Part shown: positions 45,147 through 54,190 of the stretch, in pieces | How positions within the stretch are numbered: the stretch's first letter is position 1 | Layout of the letters: each line of letters starts with the position of its first letter | Assembly: GCF_900094565.1 (NCBI RefSeq) | Contig: NZ_FMAF01000004.1 | Location: 310,001 to 374,000, forward strand | Length of the DNA: 64,000 bases | Source: Martinezella lusitana | Lineage (GTDB): Bacteria; Pseudomonadota; Alphaproteobacteria; Rhizobiales; Rhizobiaceae | Direction: 5' to 3' | Program-made: the position numbers and the translations under genes | The notes under the pieces: model-generated | Databases searched by the model: none | Told to the model about the DNA's origin: nothing | Seen by the model: only the letters and a program-made list of their open reading frames with translations

Positions 45147-45167
45147 ATATGAGATAATTTATGATAT
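45147..45167. promoter_or_regulatory. AT-rich imperfect palindrome between hutC-like and uptake operon
   Basis: ATAT ends frame a 21-bp AT-rich stretch (ATATGAGATAA-TTTATGATAT) in the gap between the divergent regulator and the binding-protein gene. It is a candidate HutC-type operator. Symmetry is imperfect and the assignment is tentative. Confidence 0.35.
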
Positions 45168-45222
45168 GCAAGTGGGAAAGTTGTTTTTGAGGCAGATTCA
45201 GTCCGTGCAAAGGGAATAGGCA

Positions 45223-45978
45223 ATGAAACATTCCGGCGAGATGAAACGCGAACTGGCGGAAAACGACGCCGCGCCTCTCTATGCTGGGGTCAAGCAGATG
45301 ATACTCGATCGCATCCATAGCGGCGAGTGGCCTCCCAAATATCGCGTTCCCTCCGAAAACGAGCTGGTCACCGAACTTGGCGTCAGCAAGATGACGGCCA
45401 ATCGCGCGCTGCGCGAACTCGCCAATGAGGGCGAACTGGTCCGCATTCAGGGCGTCGGCTCCTTCGTTGCCGAACGCAAGGGCGCATCCGCCTTGTTCGA
45501 GGTGCGCAACATTGCCGAGGAGATCGCCGAGCGCGGTCATTCCCATGAGGCAACGGTGATCGTACTGGCGCAGGAGGCAGCATCACCTGAGGTTGCCGAC
45601 GCATTGGGGCTGGCTATCGGATCGCCCGTTTTCCATTCGCTGATCGTTCACAGCGAGAATGGCGTGCCCGTGCAGATCGAGGACCGCCATGTCCATCCGG
45701 AGGCCGCGCCCGACTATCTGCAACAGAACTTTACGGGAATGACACCGAATGCCTATCTTTCGGACGTCGCCCCGCTCAGCGGCTCGGAACATGTGGTCGA
45801 AGCGGTCATGCCGCAGGCCTGGGAATGCAAACTGCTGACGATCCTGAAGACCGAGCCCTGCCTGACCATCAGACGTCGGACATGGTCGGCGCGCGGCGTC
45901 GTCTCCGTGGCGCGTCTCGTTTATCCCGGAAACCGATACCGATTGGAAAGTTACAACGGCAAGACTTCGGATCGTTAG
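45223..45978 (+). CDS. HutC-type GntR-family regulator
   Basis: The 251-residue regulator has a GntR winged helix (about 18-85) with YRVPSENELVTELGVSKMTANRAL, followed by a UTRA ligand domain. DRHVHPEAAPDYLQQNFTGMTPNAYL and the final RLVYPGNRYRLESY are typical of HutC, the urocanate-responsive repressor of histidine use. Here it faces an uptake/lyase/oxidase operon that lacks hutU, hutI and hutG, so its inducer may be the product of the MIO-less lyase, perhaps a urocanate-like acid. AAGGGAATAGGC precedes the ATG. Confidence 0.9.
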   Translation: MKHSGEMKRELAENDAAPLYAGVKQMILDRIHSGEWPPKYRVPSENELVTELGVSKMTANRALRELANEGELVRIQGVGSFVAERKGASALFEVRNIAEEIAERGHSHEATVIVLAQEAASPEVADALGLAIGSPVFHSLIVHSENGVPVQIEDRHVHPEAAPDYLQQNFTGMTPNAYLSDVAPLSGSEHVVEAVMPQAWECKLLTILKTEPCLTIRRRTWSARGVVSVARLVYPGNRYRLESYNGKTSDR

Positions 45979-46014
45979 TTGTATATGGAACAGCGGTGGT
46001 TCTTTGCGGCAGCG

Positions 46015-46362
46015 CTAGGAAACCAGGTGCGTGAACTGCACGAGCAACGCGCCCACCAGCAGGCCTGAAACCGTCGCAAGCACTTTCAGGAGCGCGCGCT
46101 CGATCCGCAAATGCCGTCCGGGCAGGACCAATGCCAGCGACTCGCTTGCCGCTGCGGTCACTATGCATAAGAGAGCAACGACGCGGCGATCCTCAGGGTA
46201 AGCCATGACGAACAGAAGTCCGAGCAGGCCAAACGGGATCACGCTGTCGATATTTGCCATTGCCATGAACGGATGCTTCGCCCCGACCGGGACGACCGTC
46301 GTAAACGCGACCAGACCAAGGACGATCCAGCCAAGAGCGTAGGCTAACAGAGTAAGTTCCAT
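46015..46362 (-). CDS. Small four-helix membrane protein, unknown
   Basis: The 115-residue product has four hydrophobic segments: LLAYALGWIVLGLVAFTTV, VIPFGLLGLLFVMAY, VVALLCIVTAAASESLALV and LATVSGLLVGALLVQF. I do not recognise a named family with confidence. It lies alone, convergent with the HutC-like gene. The length and even hydrophobic spacing argue for a real gene. Confidence 0.6.
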   Translation of the reverse strand: MELTLLAYALGWIVLGLVAFTTVVPVGAKHPFMAMANIDSVIPFGLLGLLFVMAYPEDRRVVALLCIVTAAASESLALVLPGRHLRIERALLKVLATVSGLLVGALLVQFTHLVS

Positions 46363-46631
46363 ACGAAATCATAACAACAAGCAACGCGTTTTCAAGCTGC
46401 CCCGTACAGCGCGCGATGGGTCGTTGCTCAGCCTATCTGAATGTTGCCATCAACCGGGTTGCCCTTGCCGAAAAGAACCCAATAATGGATCCTGAAACCG
46501 GCTCCGTATCCACGACGTTCAGCCTCCTCCCTCATTGACAAAGCGCTCCTGCAAACGAAGATTCATGCTCGGCTCGGTGATTGTCGACGCGCTCTCGCCG
46601 CTATCTTTCAAAGACACGAGGAAATCCGATA

Positions 46632-46889
46632 ATGCCTGACACAGAAGCCGTGAAGCAGCCAGCCACGTGGCGCATCGTAATTGCCGCCATCTTTGACTTT
46701 CTGACTGCCTTTTTTGTTTTCGGCTACATCATTGCCTCGATCTTCGGCGGGAGGACGGAGGACGGTTTTAAGCTCAACGGTCCGCCGGCCCTCCTGCTTT
46801 TCGCCCTCATCTTTGCCTATTTCATCGTGTTCAACCGATATCTGGGCGGCACGATCTGGAAGCGCATACTCCGCGCCCGGCGCCCGTAA
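46632..46889 (+). CDS. Small membrane protein, RDD-like
   Basis: The 85-residue protein has two membrane segments, IVIAAIFDFLTAFFVFGYIIA and ALLLFALIFAYFIVFNRYLG. It ends RYLGGTIWKRILRARRP, which resembles a short RDD-domain protein, although the signature arginine is lacking in the first segment. Function is unknown. ATG 46632 is chosen because the preceding codons read through the AT-poor leader. It is convergent with the Lrp gene. Confidence 0.65.
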   Translation: MPDTEAVKQPATWRIVIAAIFDFLTAFFVFGYIIASIFGGRTEDGFKLNGPPALLLFALIFAYFIVFNRYLGGTIWKRILRARRP

Positions 46890-46944
46890 GCCGGGCGAAC
46901 GCATGCCAGGCCATCGCGATCGGCCGCGCGGGTAAAGCAAACCC

Positions 46945-47382
46945 TCAAAGGCTGCTGAGCAGCAGACTGGTTTCGCTGTTCGCAACGCCATCGATCATGC
47001 GCACCTCGCGCAACACCCGATCGAAATCCGACAGGCTGGTTGCCCTAATATTGGCGACGAGATCCCAATTGCCGTTCGTTGTGTGAAGCGAATAGATTTC
47101 TGGCAGACCGCGCAGCTTGCGTATGACCTGCGTCGTCGATTTTCCCACCACTTCGATCATCATGACGGCATGTACCGTCTGCTCGTCATAATCCTCCCGC
47201 ACCCGAATGGTGAAGCCCAGCAGCGTGCCGGTTTCGATCAGCCGATCCAATCGGTTCTGCACCGTGCCGCGAGCGACACCCAGAACATCCGACAACTTGG
47301 AGAGCGAAGCACGACCGTCCGCGCGCAGATGAGCGATGATGCGCCGATCGAGATCATCGGGAATATATTTGGCAGGGGCCAT
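46945..47382 (-). CDS. Lrp/AsnC-family regulator of the ocd-ctlX operon
   Basis: The 145-residue regulator has an AsnC helix-turn-helix (about 8-58) with LSKLSDVLGVARGTVQNRLDRL, and a RAM ligand-binding domain (about 70-140) with GNWDLVANIRA. It is divergent from the ornithine cyclodeaminase gene, and a perfect 15-bp palindrome lies between them. It probably activates the pathway in response to ornithine or a related amino acid, as local Lrp proteins do. Confidence 0.9.
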   Translation of the reverse strand: MAPAKYIPDDLDRRIIAHLRADGRASLSKLSDVLGVARGTVQNRLDRLIETGTLLGFTIRVREDYDEQTVHAVMMIEVVGKSTTQVIRKLRGLPEIYSLHTTNGNWDLVANIRATSLSDFDRVLREVRMIDGVANSETSLLLSSL

Positions 47383-47419
47383 TGCAAAATCCGGACTCTG
47401 TCATTTTCACAATAAGTGC

Positions 47420-47434
47420 TATACAATTTGTATA
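47420..47434. promoter_or_regulatory. Perfect palindrome TATACAATTTGTATA, candidate Lrp site
   Basis: The 15-bp sequence TATACAATTTGTATA is perfectly symmetric around its central T and lies in an AT-rich 142-bp gap between the Lrp gene and ocd. It is 37 bp from the Lrp start and 90 bp from ocd. Confidence 0.6.
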
Positions 47435-47524
47435 ATAACATACCAGAACTGGCACAGTTTTGCGATTTCAGTCAATCGGCCCGCTTGTTACCCTATAGGG
47501 AATAATCTGATCGAGGACACCAGA

Positions 47525-48574
47525 ATGCCCGCACTGCTTCCGTCGGAAAAAGCCTTCATCCCCTTCGTCAGCGTCGAAAACATGATGCGGCTCGTACACC
47601 ATGTCGGCATCGAAACCATGCTGATCGGGCTGACCGAGGCCGTCGAGGCGGATTTTCGTCGCTGGGATCTTTTCGACAAGACGCCACGCGTGGCCTCCCA
47701 TTCCCTTGACGGGGTCATCGAGCTGATGCCGACCTCGGATGGCGCTGTCTACAGCTTCAAATATGTCAACGGGCACCCGAAGAACATGGCGCAAGGGCTT
47801 CAGACCGTGACCGCCTTCGGTCTGCTGGCTGAGGTGTCGACCGGGTACCCCGTGCTGCTCACTGAAATGACGCTGCTGACCGCGCTGCGCACCGCCGCCA
47901 CCTCGGCCATGGCCGCACGCCATCTCGCGCCGGCAAAGGCTCGCTGCCTGGCGCTGATCGGCAACGGCGCGCAAGCGGAATTCCAGGCGCTGGCGATGAA
48001 GGCGGTTCTCGGGATCGAAGAGGTCCGTCTCTATGACATCGATCCGAAGGCAACGGAAAAGACCATGCGCAATCTCGCTAACATGGGCTTGCGATTGGTT
48101 CCCTGCGCATCGGCGCAGGCGGCCATCGAAGGAGCCGACATCATCACGACCTGTACGGCCGACAAGCAGTTCGCCACGATCCTGACAGACAACATGGTCG
48201 GTGCCGGCGTCCACATCAACGCGATTGGCGGCGACTGCCCCGGCAAGACGGAGCTTCATCGCGACATTCTGCTGCGTGCCGACACCTTCGTCGAATATCC
48301 GCCGCAGACCCGCATCGAGGGAGAGATCCAGCAGATGGATCCCGATTATCCGGTCACGGAACTGTGGCAAGTGGTGAGCGGCCGAGCACAAGGGCGCCGA
48401 AGCGAGGCACAGATCACCCTGTTCGACAGCGTCGGCTTCGCCATCGAGGATTTCTCCGCCCTGCGCTACGTCCGCGAAAAGCTGGTGGGCACGGACTACT
48501 TCCAGAAGCTTGATATCATCGCCGATCCGGACGATCCGCGCGACCTGTTCGGCATGTTGCAGCGCGCCGGTTGA
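47525..48574 (+). CDS. ocd: Ornithine cyclodeaminase
   Basis: The 349-residue enzyme of the ornithine cyclodeaminase/mu-crystallin family converts ornithine to proline and ammonia with NAD. Typical parts are TEMTLLTALRTAATSAMAA, the Rossmann region CLALIGNGAQAEFQALAM, and HINAIGGDCPGKTEL, whose aspartate is the proposed catalytic residue. GAGG lies 8 bases before ATG 47525. The next gene, ctlX, begins 10 bp after its stop, so citrulline to ornithine to proline is the likely route. Confidence 0.93.
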   Translation: MPALLPSEKAFIPFVSVENMMRLVHHVGIETMLIGLTEAVEADFRRWDLFDKTPRVASHSLDGVIELMPTSDGAVYSFKYVNGHPKNMAQGLQTVTAFGLLAEVSTGYPVLLTEMTLLTALRTAATSAMAARHLAPAKARCLALIGNGAQAEFQALAMKAVLGIEEVRLYDIDPKATEKTMRNLANMGLRLVPCASAQAAIEGADIITTCTADKQFATILTDNMVGAGVHINAIGGDCPGKTELHRDILLRADTFVEYPPQTRIEGEIQQMDPDYPVTELWQVVSGRAQGRRSEAQITLFDSVGFAIEDFSALRYVREKLVGTDYFQKLDIIADPDDPRDLFGMLQRAG

Positions 48575-48584
48575 GGGAAGGCCG

Positions 48585-49514
48585 ATGACCCATGCAGCCT
48601 ATTCCGCGCAGGCGCCGTCTGCCGTCGTCATGGTCCGCCCGCATCATTTCACCGTCAACACCGAAACTGCTGCCGACAATCGCTTCCAGCTTTCGACTGA
48701 TTGGAGCGACGAACTCGCATCAAGGGCTTTCGACGAGATCACGCTTGCGGCGGAGACGCTCGAAAGCCATGGGGTGACGGTCCATCTATTCGAGGATAGC
48801 GGCAGAGAGACGCCTGACTCGGTCTTTCCCAACAACTGGTTCTCCACCCATGCCGGTGGCCATATCGCGATCTACCCTATGAAGGTGCCAAGCCGGCGTC
48901 GCGAACGGCGCAGCGACGTCATCGAGATGCTGAAGCAAAACTATCGCGTCCAGGACGTCATCGATTATTCCGGGCTTGAGCCGGACGGTATCTTCCTCGA
49001 AGGGACCGGCGCTATGGTGCTCGACCATATCGATCGCGTGGCCTATGCCGCGCGTTCGGACCGGACCGACCCGATCGCGCTCGAACGCTTCTGCACGCAT
49101 TTCAATTTCGAGCCGATGGTGTTCGACGCCCGTGACGGAGACGGCGTGTCGATCTATCATACCAATGTGCTGATGTGCGTAGCGACAGGTTTCGCCGTGA
49201 TCGGAACCGGCATGATCACGGACGCAAGACGGCGTAACGAAGTCGTAGCACGCCTGCAGCGCTCCGGCCGCGACATTGTGCACTTGAGCAACGCGCAGAT
49301 CGACAGTTTCGCAGGCAATGCCATCGAACTGCAGGGCAAGGAGAGCCGAATTCTGGCACTTTCGACGACGGCGCTGGCCGCGCTCGGCGATGACCAGCGC
49401 GCTACGATCGAAGCAGATGCCAGGATTATCGCCCTCGATATCCCCACAATCGAGCGCGCCGGAGGCTCGGTGCGATGCACCCTTGCGGGCATCCATCTCA
49501 CCCCGAGAAACTGA
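48585..49514 (+). CDS. ctlX: Citrulline utilization hydrolase CtlX (amidinotransferase/deiminase fold)
   Basis: The 309-residue protein has the deiminase/amidinotransferase fold. MVRPHHFTVNTETAADNRFQ near the start, DSVFPNNWFSTH, and the C-terminal cysteine in GGSVRCTLAGIHL match CtlX, described as a citrulline ureidase. It would release ornithine from citrulline, feeding the ocd product upstream. GAGGGAAG precedes ATG 48585, 10 bp after ocd. Arginine-related substrates cannot be excluded. Confidence 0.88.
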   Translation: MTHAAYSAQAPSAVVMVRPHHFTVNTETAADNRFQLSTDWSDELASRAFDEITLAAETLESHGVTVHLFEDSGRETPDSVFPNNWFSTHAGGHIAIYPMKVPSRRRERRSDVIEMLKQNYRVQDVIDYSGLEPDGIFLEGTGAMVLDHIDRVAYAARSDRTDPIALERFCTHFNFEPMVFDARDGDGVSIYHTNVLMCVATGFAVIGTGMITDARRRNEVVARLQRSGRDIVHLSNAQIDSFAGNAIELQGKESRILALSTTALAALGDDQRATIEADARIIALDIPTIERAGGSVRCTLAGIHLTPRN

Positions 49515-49598
49515 TATTTTAAAGATCGGCCGATGGGCAGCGACGGCGGCCAAATTCATGACCGCCATCGAATTCGTTGGCTACCGCTTCGGACGATT

Positions 49599-50939
49599 TC
49601 AGCCCTTGCTGCCTGCAACCACAAGTTCCGGCTCACGCACTCGGCCATTCAACGAAAAGGCCAGCAACGCGGACAACAGCATCAGACCCCCCACAATGAA
49701 CATGGGCAACTCGTAGACGCCGGTCGCATCCTTGATGAGGCCGGTCACATAGGGTGCCGCAAACCCGGCGATGTTGCCGATCGTGTTGATGAGAGCGATG
49801 CCAGCTGCCGCAGCCGGTCCCGCCAGAAAACGCGACGGAATGGCCCAGAAGTTCGGCAGAGCCGCGAAGATCGCGCACGCCGTCAGCGTAATCATCGCGA
49901 TCGTCGCCTCCGGTGACCCCATGTAGAGCGCGGCGGGGATGCTGAACGCTCCCACCAGGGCCGGGATGCCGATGTGCCACGGCCGAACGCCGCGCTTCGA
50001 TGCATCGCGGCTCCAGAAGAACAGGACGACAGCCGCGGGCAGATAGGGGATCGCCGTGATCAGGCCCTTGTCGAAGACATCGAACTTCGTGCCGAACTTC
50101 GTCTCGAAACCACCGATGATCGTCGGCAGGAAGAAGGCCAGCGCATAGAGCCCGTAGATCAGGCCGAAATAGATGACCGACAGCAGCCATACCCGGCCGT
50201 CGGTCAGCGCCAGACCCGTCATCTTGCCATGCGCCGCGGCCTTGGCCTTTTCTTCACCGGCAAGTTCACGGTTCAGCCAATCCTTCTCTGCCTGGGTCAG
50301 CCACTTGGCATCATTCGGCCTGTCGGCAAGATAGAACCAGGTGATGATACCGATGACGACGGCAGGCACCGCGACACCGAAGAACATGACGCGCCAGCCC
50401 TCGAGGCCGAAAAGGCCATGCATCTGGATCAGCATCGCGGCAAAGGGAGCACCGATCACCGTCGTCAACGGCTGGGCAAGATAAAACAACGCTAGGATCT
50501 TGCGACGATGCCTCGCCGGCACCCACATGCTCAGAAACAGGATGGCTCCGGGGAAGAAGCCGGCTTCGGCAACGCCGAGCAGGAAACGCAGAACGTAAAG
50601 CTCCGTCGCGCTCGATACCCAGGTGAACAGCAGCGCGACGATGCCCCAGCTGACCATGATGCGGGCCAGCCACCGGCGCGCGCCATATTTGTGCAGCGCC
50701 AGATTGCTCGGGATTTCGAGCACGATATAGCCGAAGAAGAAGATACCGGCCGCAAAACCGAACTGCGCCGCCGTCAAGGCGAGATCGGTCGTCATGCCAT
50801 TCGGGCCGGCAAAGGAGATCGCTGTGCGATCGAGGAAGTTGATGAAGAACATCAAGGCGATGAAGGGCACCAACCGCTTCGACACCTTGGCGATGGCCGA
50901 ACGCTCGACCTGTGACATTTCCTGATTGTCGGGCTGCAA
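49599..50939 (-). CDS. MFS transporter, anion:cation symporter (ACS) family
   Basis: The 446-residue carrier has twelve membrane segments and the ACS-family signature FINFLDRTAISFAGP near residue 33, with GVAEAGFFPGAILFLSMW in helix four. The family imports organic anions such as phthalate, tartrate and glucarate. The start is TTG 50939, supported by GGGGGAGGAG at good spacing; ATG 50918 has no ribosome site. The divergent LysR gene is probably its regulator. The substrate is unknown. Confidence 0.9.
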   Translation of the reverse strand: MQPDNQEMSQVERSAIAKVSKRLVPFIALMFFINFLDRTAISFAGPNGMTTDLALTAAQFGFAAGIFFFGYIVLEIPSNLALHKYGARRWLARIMVSWGIVALLFTWVSSATELYVLRFLLGVAEAGFFPGAILFLSMWVPARHRRKILALFYLAQPLTTVIGAPFAAMLIQMHGLFGLEGWRVMFFGVAVPAVVIGIITWFYLADRPNDAKWLTQAEKDWLNRELAGEEKAKAAAHGKMTGLALTDGRVWLLSVIYFGLIYGLYALAFFLPTIIGGFETKFGTKFDVFDKGLITAIPYLPAAVVLFFWSRDASKRGVRPWHIGIPALVGAFSIPAALYMGSPEATIAMITLTACAIFAALPNFWAIPSRFLAGPAAAAGIALINTIGNIAGFAAPYVTGLIKDATGVYELPMFIVGGLMLLSALLAFSLNGRVREPELVVAGSKG

Positions 50940-51114
50940 TGAAGCTCCTCCCCCGTTCTAGACTTTTTCCGGCGCGACGATCCGTCTGCGTCGTCGGCAG
51001 AATGGAAACTCCTACTTCCCCTCCAGGAATTGCCTCCGACCGCATGCGCCTTCCAATAGCCTCGATCTCTAACGGGATGGACAAGTAGCGAGCAAACGAT
51101 TTAATCTCTCCGTC

Positions 51115-51133
51115 ATGTGAAGAAAAATCACAT
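51115..51133. promoter_or_regulatory. Inverted repeat upstream of lysR
   Basis: ATGTGA (51115-51120) and TCACAT (51128-51133) are perfectly complementary with 7 bases between, 23 bp before the LysR start. The T-N11-A spacing inside it fits a LysR box. It is a candidate site for autoregulation. Confidence 0.4.
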
Positions 51134-51156
51134 CACTGGTTAATTGGGATCCTGAA

Positions 51157-52041
51157 ATGAGCGGCCCTCTGCCATCGTTGAATGCGCTCAAGGCGTTTGA
51201 AGCGACCGCCCGGCACCGCTCGATGACGCTCGCCGCCGACGAGCTCTGCGTGACCCATGGTGCGATCAGCCGCCACATTCGCGGCCTTGAGGAGACGCTT
51301 GGCGTCATTCTCGTCACCCGCAGGGCGCATTCAACGGAGCCGACGCCGGAAGGATCGCGGCTGGCCGAGGGACTTGCAAGCGCCTTCGGCCTGATGCAGG
51401 CAAGTGTCGAGCGCGTGCGGCCGAGCCCGCTGACGCTATCCTGTTCATCGTCGATCATGATGGGATGGATCATTCCGCGCATCGGCCAATTCCATGAGCG
51501 TCATCCGCAGATCGCTCTGCAGTTCAACATGAACTACGACCAGATCGACTTCGTCCGGGACAAGATCGGCCTTGCGATCCGCTCCAGCGTCATCGAGCCG
51601 CCGAAGGACGCAATCATCCGGGAGCTCGGTGGCGAAGCGATCGGCCCGGTCTGCTCGCCGGAATATTTGAGCCGGGCCGGCATCCATTGCCCCAAGGATA
51701 TCGAGGGCGCCACGATCCTGTCGACACGGACCCGGCCGGAGGCATGGCGCGATTGGCAGGCGGCCGCAGAGAAGACGGAACTGGATCTCCCCAACCATTC
51801 GGCTTTCGACCACTTTTACCTGCTGATACAGGCTGCAGCCTGCGGGCTCGGCATTGCGGTCGTGCCACAGATGCTGGTGCTCGATCAGCTGGCCTCGGGG
51901 CGACTGGTGGCGCCGTTCGGCTTCCTGCCCGGACCGCGGCGCATGGTGCTCTGGATCGCGCCGCACATCGCAGGCCGGCCGGACGCGCTGGCACTTGAAA
52001 AATGGCTCACGGCTGAAATGCGAGCAAGGCCCGACAACTGA
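51157..52041 (+). CDS. LysR-family regulator, GcvA-like
   Basis: The 294-residue protein has the LysR helix-turn-helix (LPSLNALKAFEATARHRSMT, CVTHGAISRHIRGLEETLG) and a substrate-binding domain with DLPNHSAFDHFYLLIQAAAC and GLGIAVVPQMLVLDQLASG. The opening PSLNALKAFE is typical of the GcvA/AmpR subgroup. It is divergent from the MFS carrier across 217 bp and probably controls it. The inducer is unknown. Confidence 0.92.
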   Translation: MSGPLPSLNALKAFEATARHRSMTLAADELCVTHGAISRHIRGLEETLGVILVTRRAHSTEPTPEGSRLAEGLASAFGLMQASVERVRPSPLTLSCSSSIMMGWIIPRIGQFHERHPQIALQFNMNYDQIDFVRDKIGLAIRSSVIEPPKDAIIRELGGEAIGPVCSPEYLSRAGIHCPKDIEGATILSTRTRPEAWRDWQAAAEKTELDLPNHSAFDHFYLLIQAAACGLGIAVVPQMLVLDQLASGRLVAPFGFLPGPRRMVLWIAPHIAGRPDALALEKWLTAEMRARPDN

Positions 52042-52266
52042 GGAAATCCAGCCGGAAAACGTCCATGCCGCTATCGAAAGGTGCACCCCGATAGCAGTAA
52101 CTCGGTCAAAGAACTTCGGCGGCGCATGGAGGCACGTACGATCCCGGAGCGGACGCCAAAAATATTCAGAAAAATCAGTCTATGTTGCTTAAAACGCATA
52201 GAAATTAGTAAATTTTAACGCTGCACTTCGTCACAAAGAATATGCTATGAATCCCGCCCGGAGAAC

Positions 52267-54156
52267 ATGAGTGAGACGGGACGCTCCGTAGTAGAATTGT
52301 CATCGTTCAAGAGGGAGGATAGTACCCTGAATATCGTGCCCGAACTTGCAGGCAATACCGGCGAGATGGCAGCGCGTATTTTTGGCTTCGACTGGGAGAA
52401 GACCAGTCTGGGCCCAAGGTCGGCCTGGCCGCATTGCCTGGTATCCGCAGTCGATATCATGCTCCCCGCCCAAGCCGAGATCGTCATGTTCTGGGGCGAG
52501 GATTTTGTCGCGCTTTACAATGATGCCTACGCGCCGACCATAGGCGACAAGCATCCGCAGGCGCTGGGCCGCCCGGCACGCGAAAGCTGGGCTGAAATGT
52601 GGAGCGACCTCGAGCCGCTTCTGCGCGCTGTCCTCGAAGACGGCAAGACAATCGTCGCCAAGGATCGGCCCTTCTATATCGAGCGTCACGGCTATCCGGA
52701 GACGGCCTATTTCGACATCTCCTACTCGCCTGTCCGCGACAGCGACCGCAAGGTGCAAGGCGTCCTTTGCATCGTCAACGAAACGACGAAACGCGTGCGC
52801 TCCGAGGAGATATTGCGGGAGAGCGAGGAGCGGGTTAGCGCAATCATTTCCCAATCGGCGGCCGGGATTGCCCAATATGACCTCGATGGCTGCTTCTCCC
52901 TCGTCAACAGACGCTTTTGCGAGATAGTCGGTTACTCGGAAAGCGAACTTCTCGGCATGCGGATGCAGGACATCACCTATTCGGACGATCAACACGACAC
53001 AGCACGGCTGTTTGAAACGATGTTGGCGACCGGCGAAAGCTTTGAGATCGAGCAACGATATGTCCGCAAGGACGGCAGCCTCGTCTGGGTGACAAACTCA
53101 GCTTCAGGTGTGCGCGATAGTTCTGCCGGCAGGATCCGGCGAGCTGTGAGCGTCGTCATCGATATCAGCGAGCGTAAGCGGGCGCAGGAGGTCGAGCGAC
53201 GCCTGGCCGCCATCATCGCTTCCTCCGACGACGCGATCCTCAGCACCGATCTCAACATGGTGATCACAAGCTGGAACCTCGGTGCAGAAAGGCTCTACGG
53301 CCATTCGGCCGAAGAAGCGATCGGCGGATCGGTGATGATGGTCGTCCCCGACGATCGACGCGAAGAGGAGCCGGCGATTCTCGCGAAAATCCGCGCCGGG
53401 CAGAAAGTCGAACCGTACGAGACCAAGCGGCGATGCAAGAATGGCCGGCTCGTCGATGTGCTGCTGAGCGTCTCCCCGATCTACGATACCTATGGCCGGA
53501 TTGTCGGGGCATCGAAGATCGCCCATGACATCAGCGCGAAGAAGGAGGCCGAACGCCTGCAGACGGTTCTTGTCGGCGAGCTCAATCATCGCGTCAAGAA
53601 TGTGCTGGCGACGGTCATGGCCATAGCGCGCCAGACATTGGGACGCAGCGATGTCGACAGAACGTCCGTGGAGACGTTCGACGCGCGGTTGACCTCCATG
53701 GCGAGAGCCCATGACCTGCTGATCCATGGCAATTGGGAGCAAGCTGAACTGACGGCGGTCGTGCGCCAGGCTCTTTCTCCATATCCGAAGGAAAAGTTCG
53801 AAATCCACGGCCCAACGATGCAGCTTGCGCCTCGGGCCGTCGTTTCCATATCGCTTGCGCTGCATGAGCTGGCGACGAATGCCGCCAAATATGGAGCACT
53901 CTCCGTACCAGATGGCCGCGTGGCCATCGTATGGTCGCTGGAGGGTAACGGGTCCGATCGCCTCAGATTGCGCTGGCAGGAAGCGGGAGGACCGACCGTC
54001 ACACCGCCCACGCGCAAAGGCTTCGGCTCCCGATTGATCGAAAGTCTTCTGGCGGCCGAGTTGAACGGCGAGGTTCAAGTTAGCTATGAACCAAGCGGAC
54101 TTATCTGCGAGGTTCGCGCCGCCGCCGGCGTCAGCTGGGAGCAGGCGCGAGACTGA
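52267..54156 (+). CDS. HWE-family sensor histidine kinase with three PAS-type domains
   Basis: The 629-residue kinase has an N-terminal PAS-like domain (about 30-175), two PAS/PAC domains (about 190-310 and 318-430), and an HWE kinase core. The phospho-acceptor is GELNHRVKNVLATVMAIARQ near residue 437. The Trp-x-Glu motif is RLRWQEAGGP, and GFGSRLIESLL closes the ATP lid. No membrane segment is visible, so it is probably a soluble sensor of light, oxygen or redox ligands. GGAGAAC precedes the ATG. No response regulator is adjacent, which is common for HWE kinases. Confidence 0.92.
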   Translation: MSETGRSVVELSSFKREDSTLNIVPELAGNTGEMAARIFGFDWEKTSLGPRSAWPHCLVSAVDIMLPAQAEIVMFWGEDFVALYNDAYAPTIGDKHPQALGRPARESWAEMWSDLEPLLRAVLEDGKTIVAKDRPFYIERHGYPETAYFDISYSPVRDSDRKVQGVLCIVNETTKRVRSEEILRESEERVSAIISQSAAGIAQYDLDGCFSLVNRRFCEIVGYSESELLGMRMQDITYSDDQHDTARLFETMLATGESFEIEQRYVRKDGSLVWVTNSASGVRDSSAGRIRRAVSVVIDISERKRAQEVERRLAAIIASSDDAILSTDLNMVITSWNLGAERLYGHSAEEAIGGSVMMVVPDDRREEEPAILAKIRAGQKVEPYETKRRCKNGRLVDVLLSVSPIYDTYGRIVGASKIAHDISAKKEAERLQTVLVGELNHRVKNVLATVMAIARQTLGRSDVDRTSVETFDARLTSMARAHDLLIHGNWEQAELTAVVRQALSPYPKEKFEIHGPTMQLAPRAVVSISLALHELATNAAKYGALSVPDGRVAIVWSLEGNGSDRLRLRWQEAGGPTVTPPTRKGFGSRLIESLLAAELNGEVQVSYEPSGLICEVRAAAGVSWEQARD

Positions 54157-54190
54157 GGCAGTCTCTCATATCGGGTTGGTGTTGAGCCCC

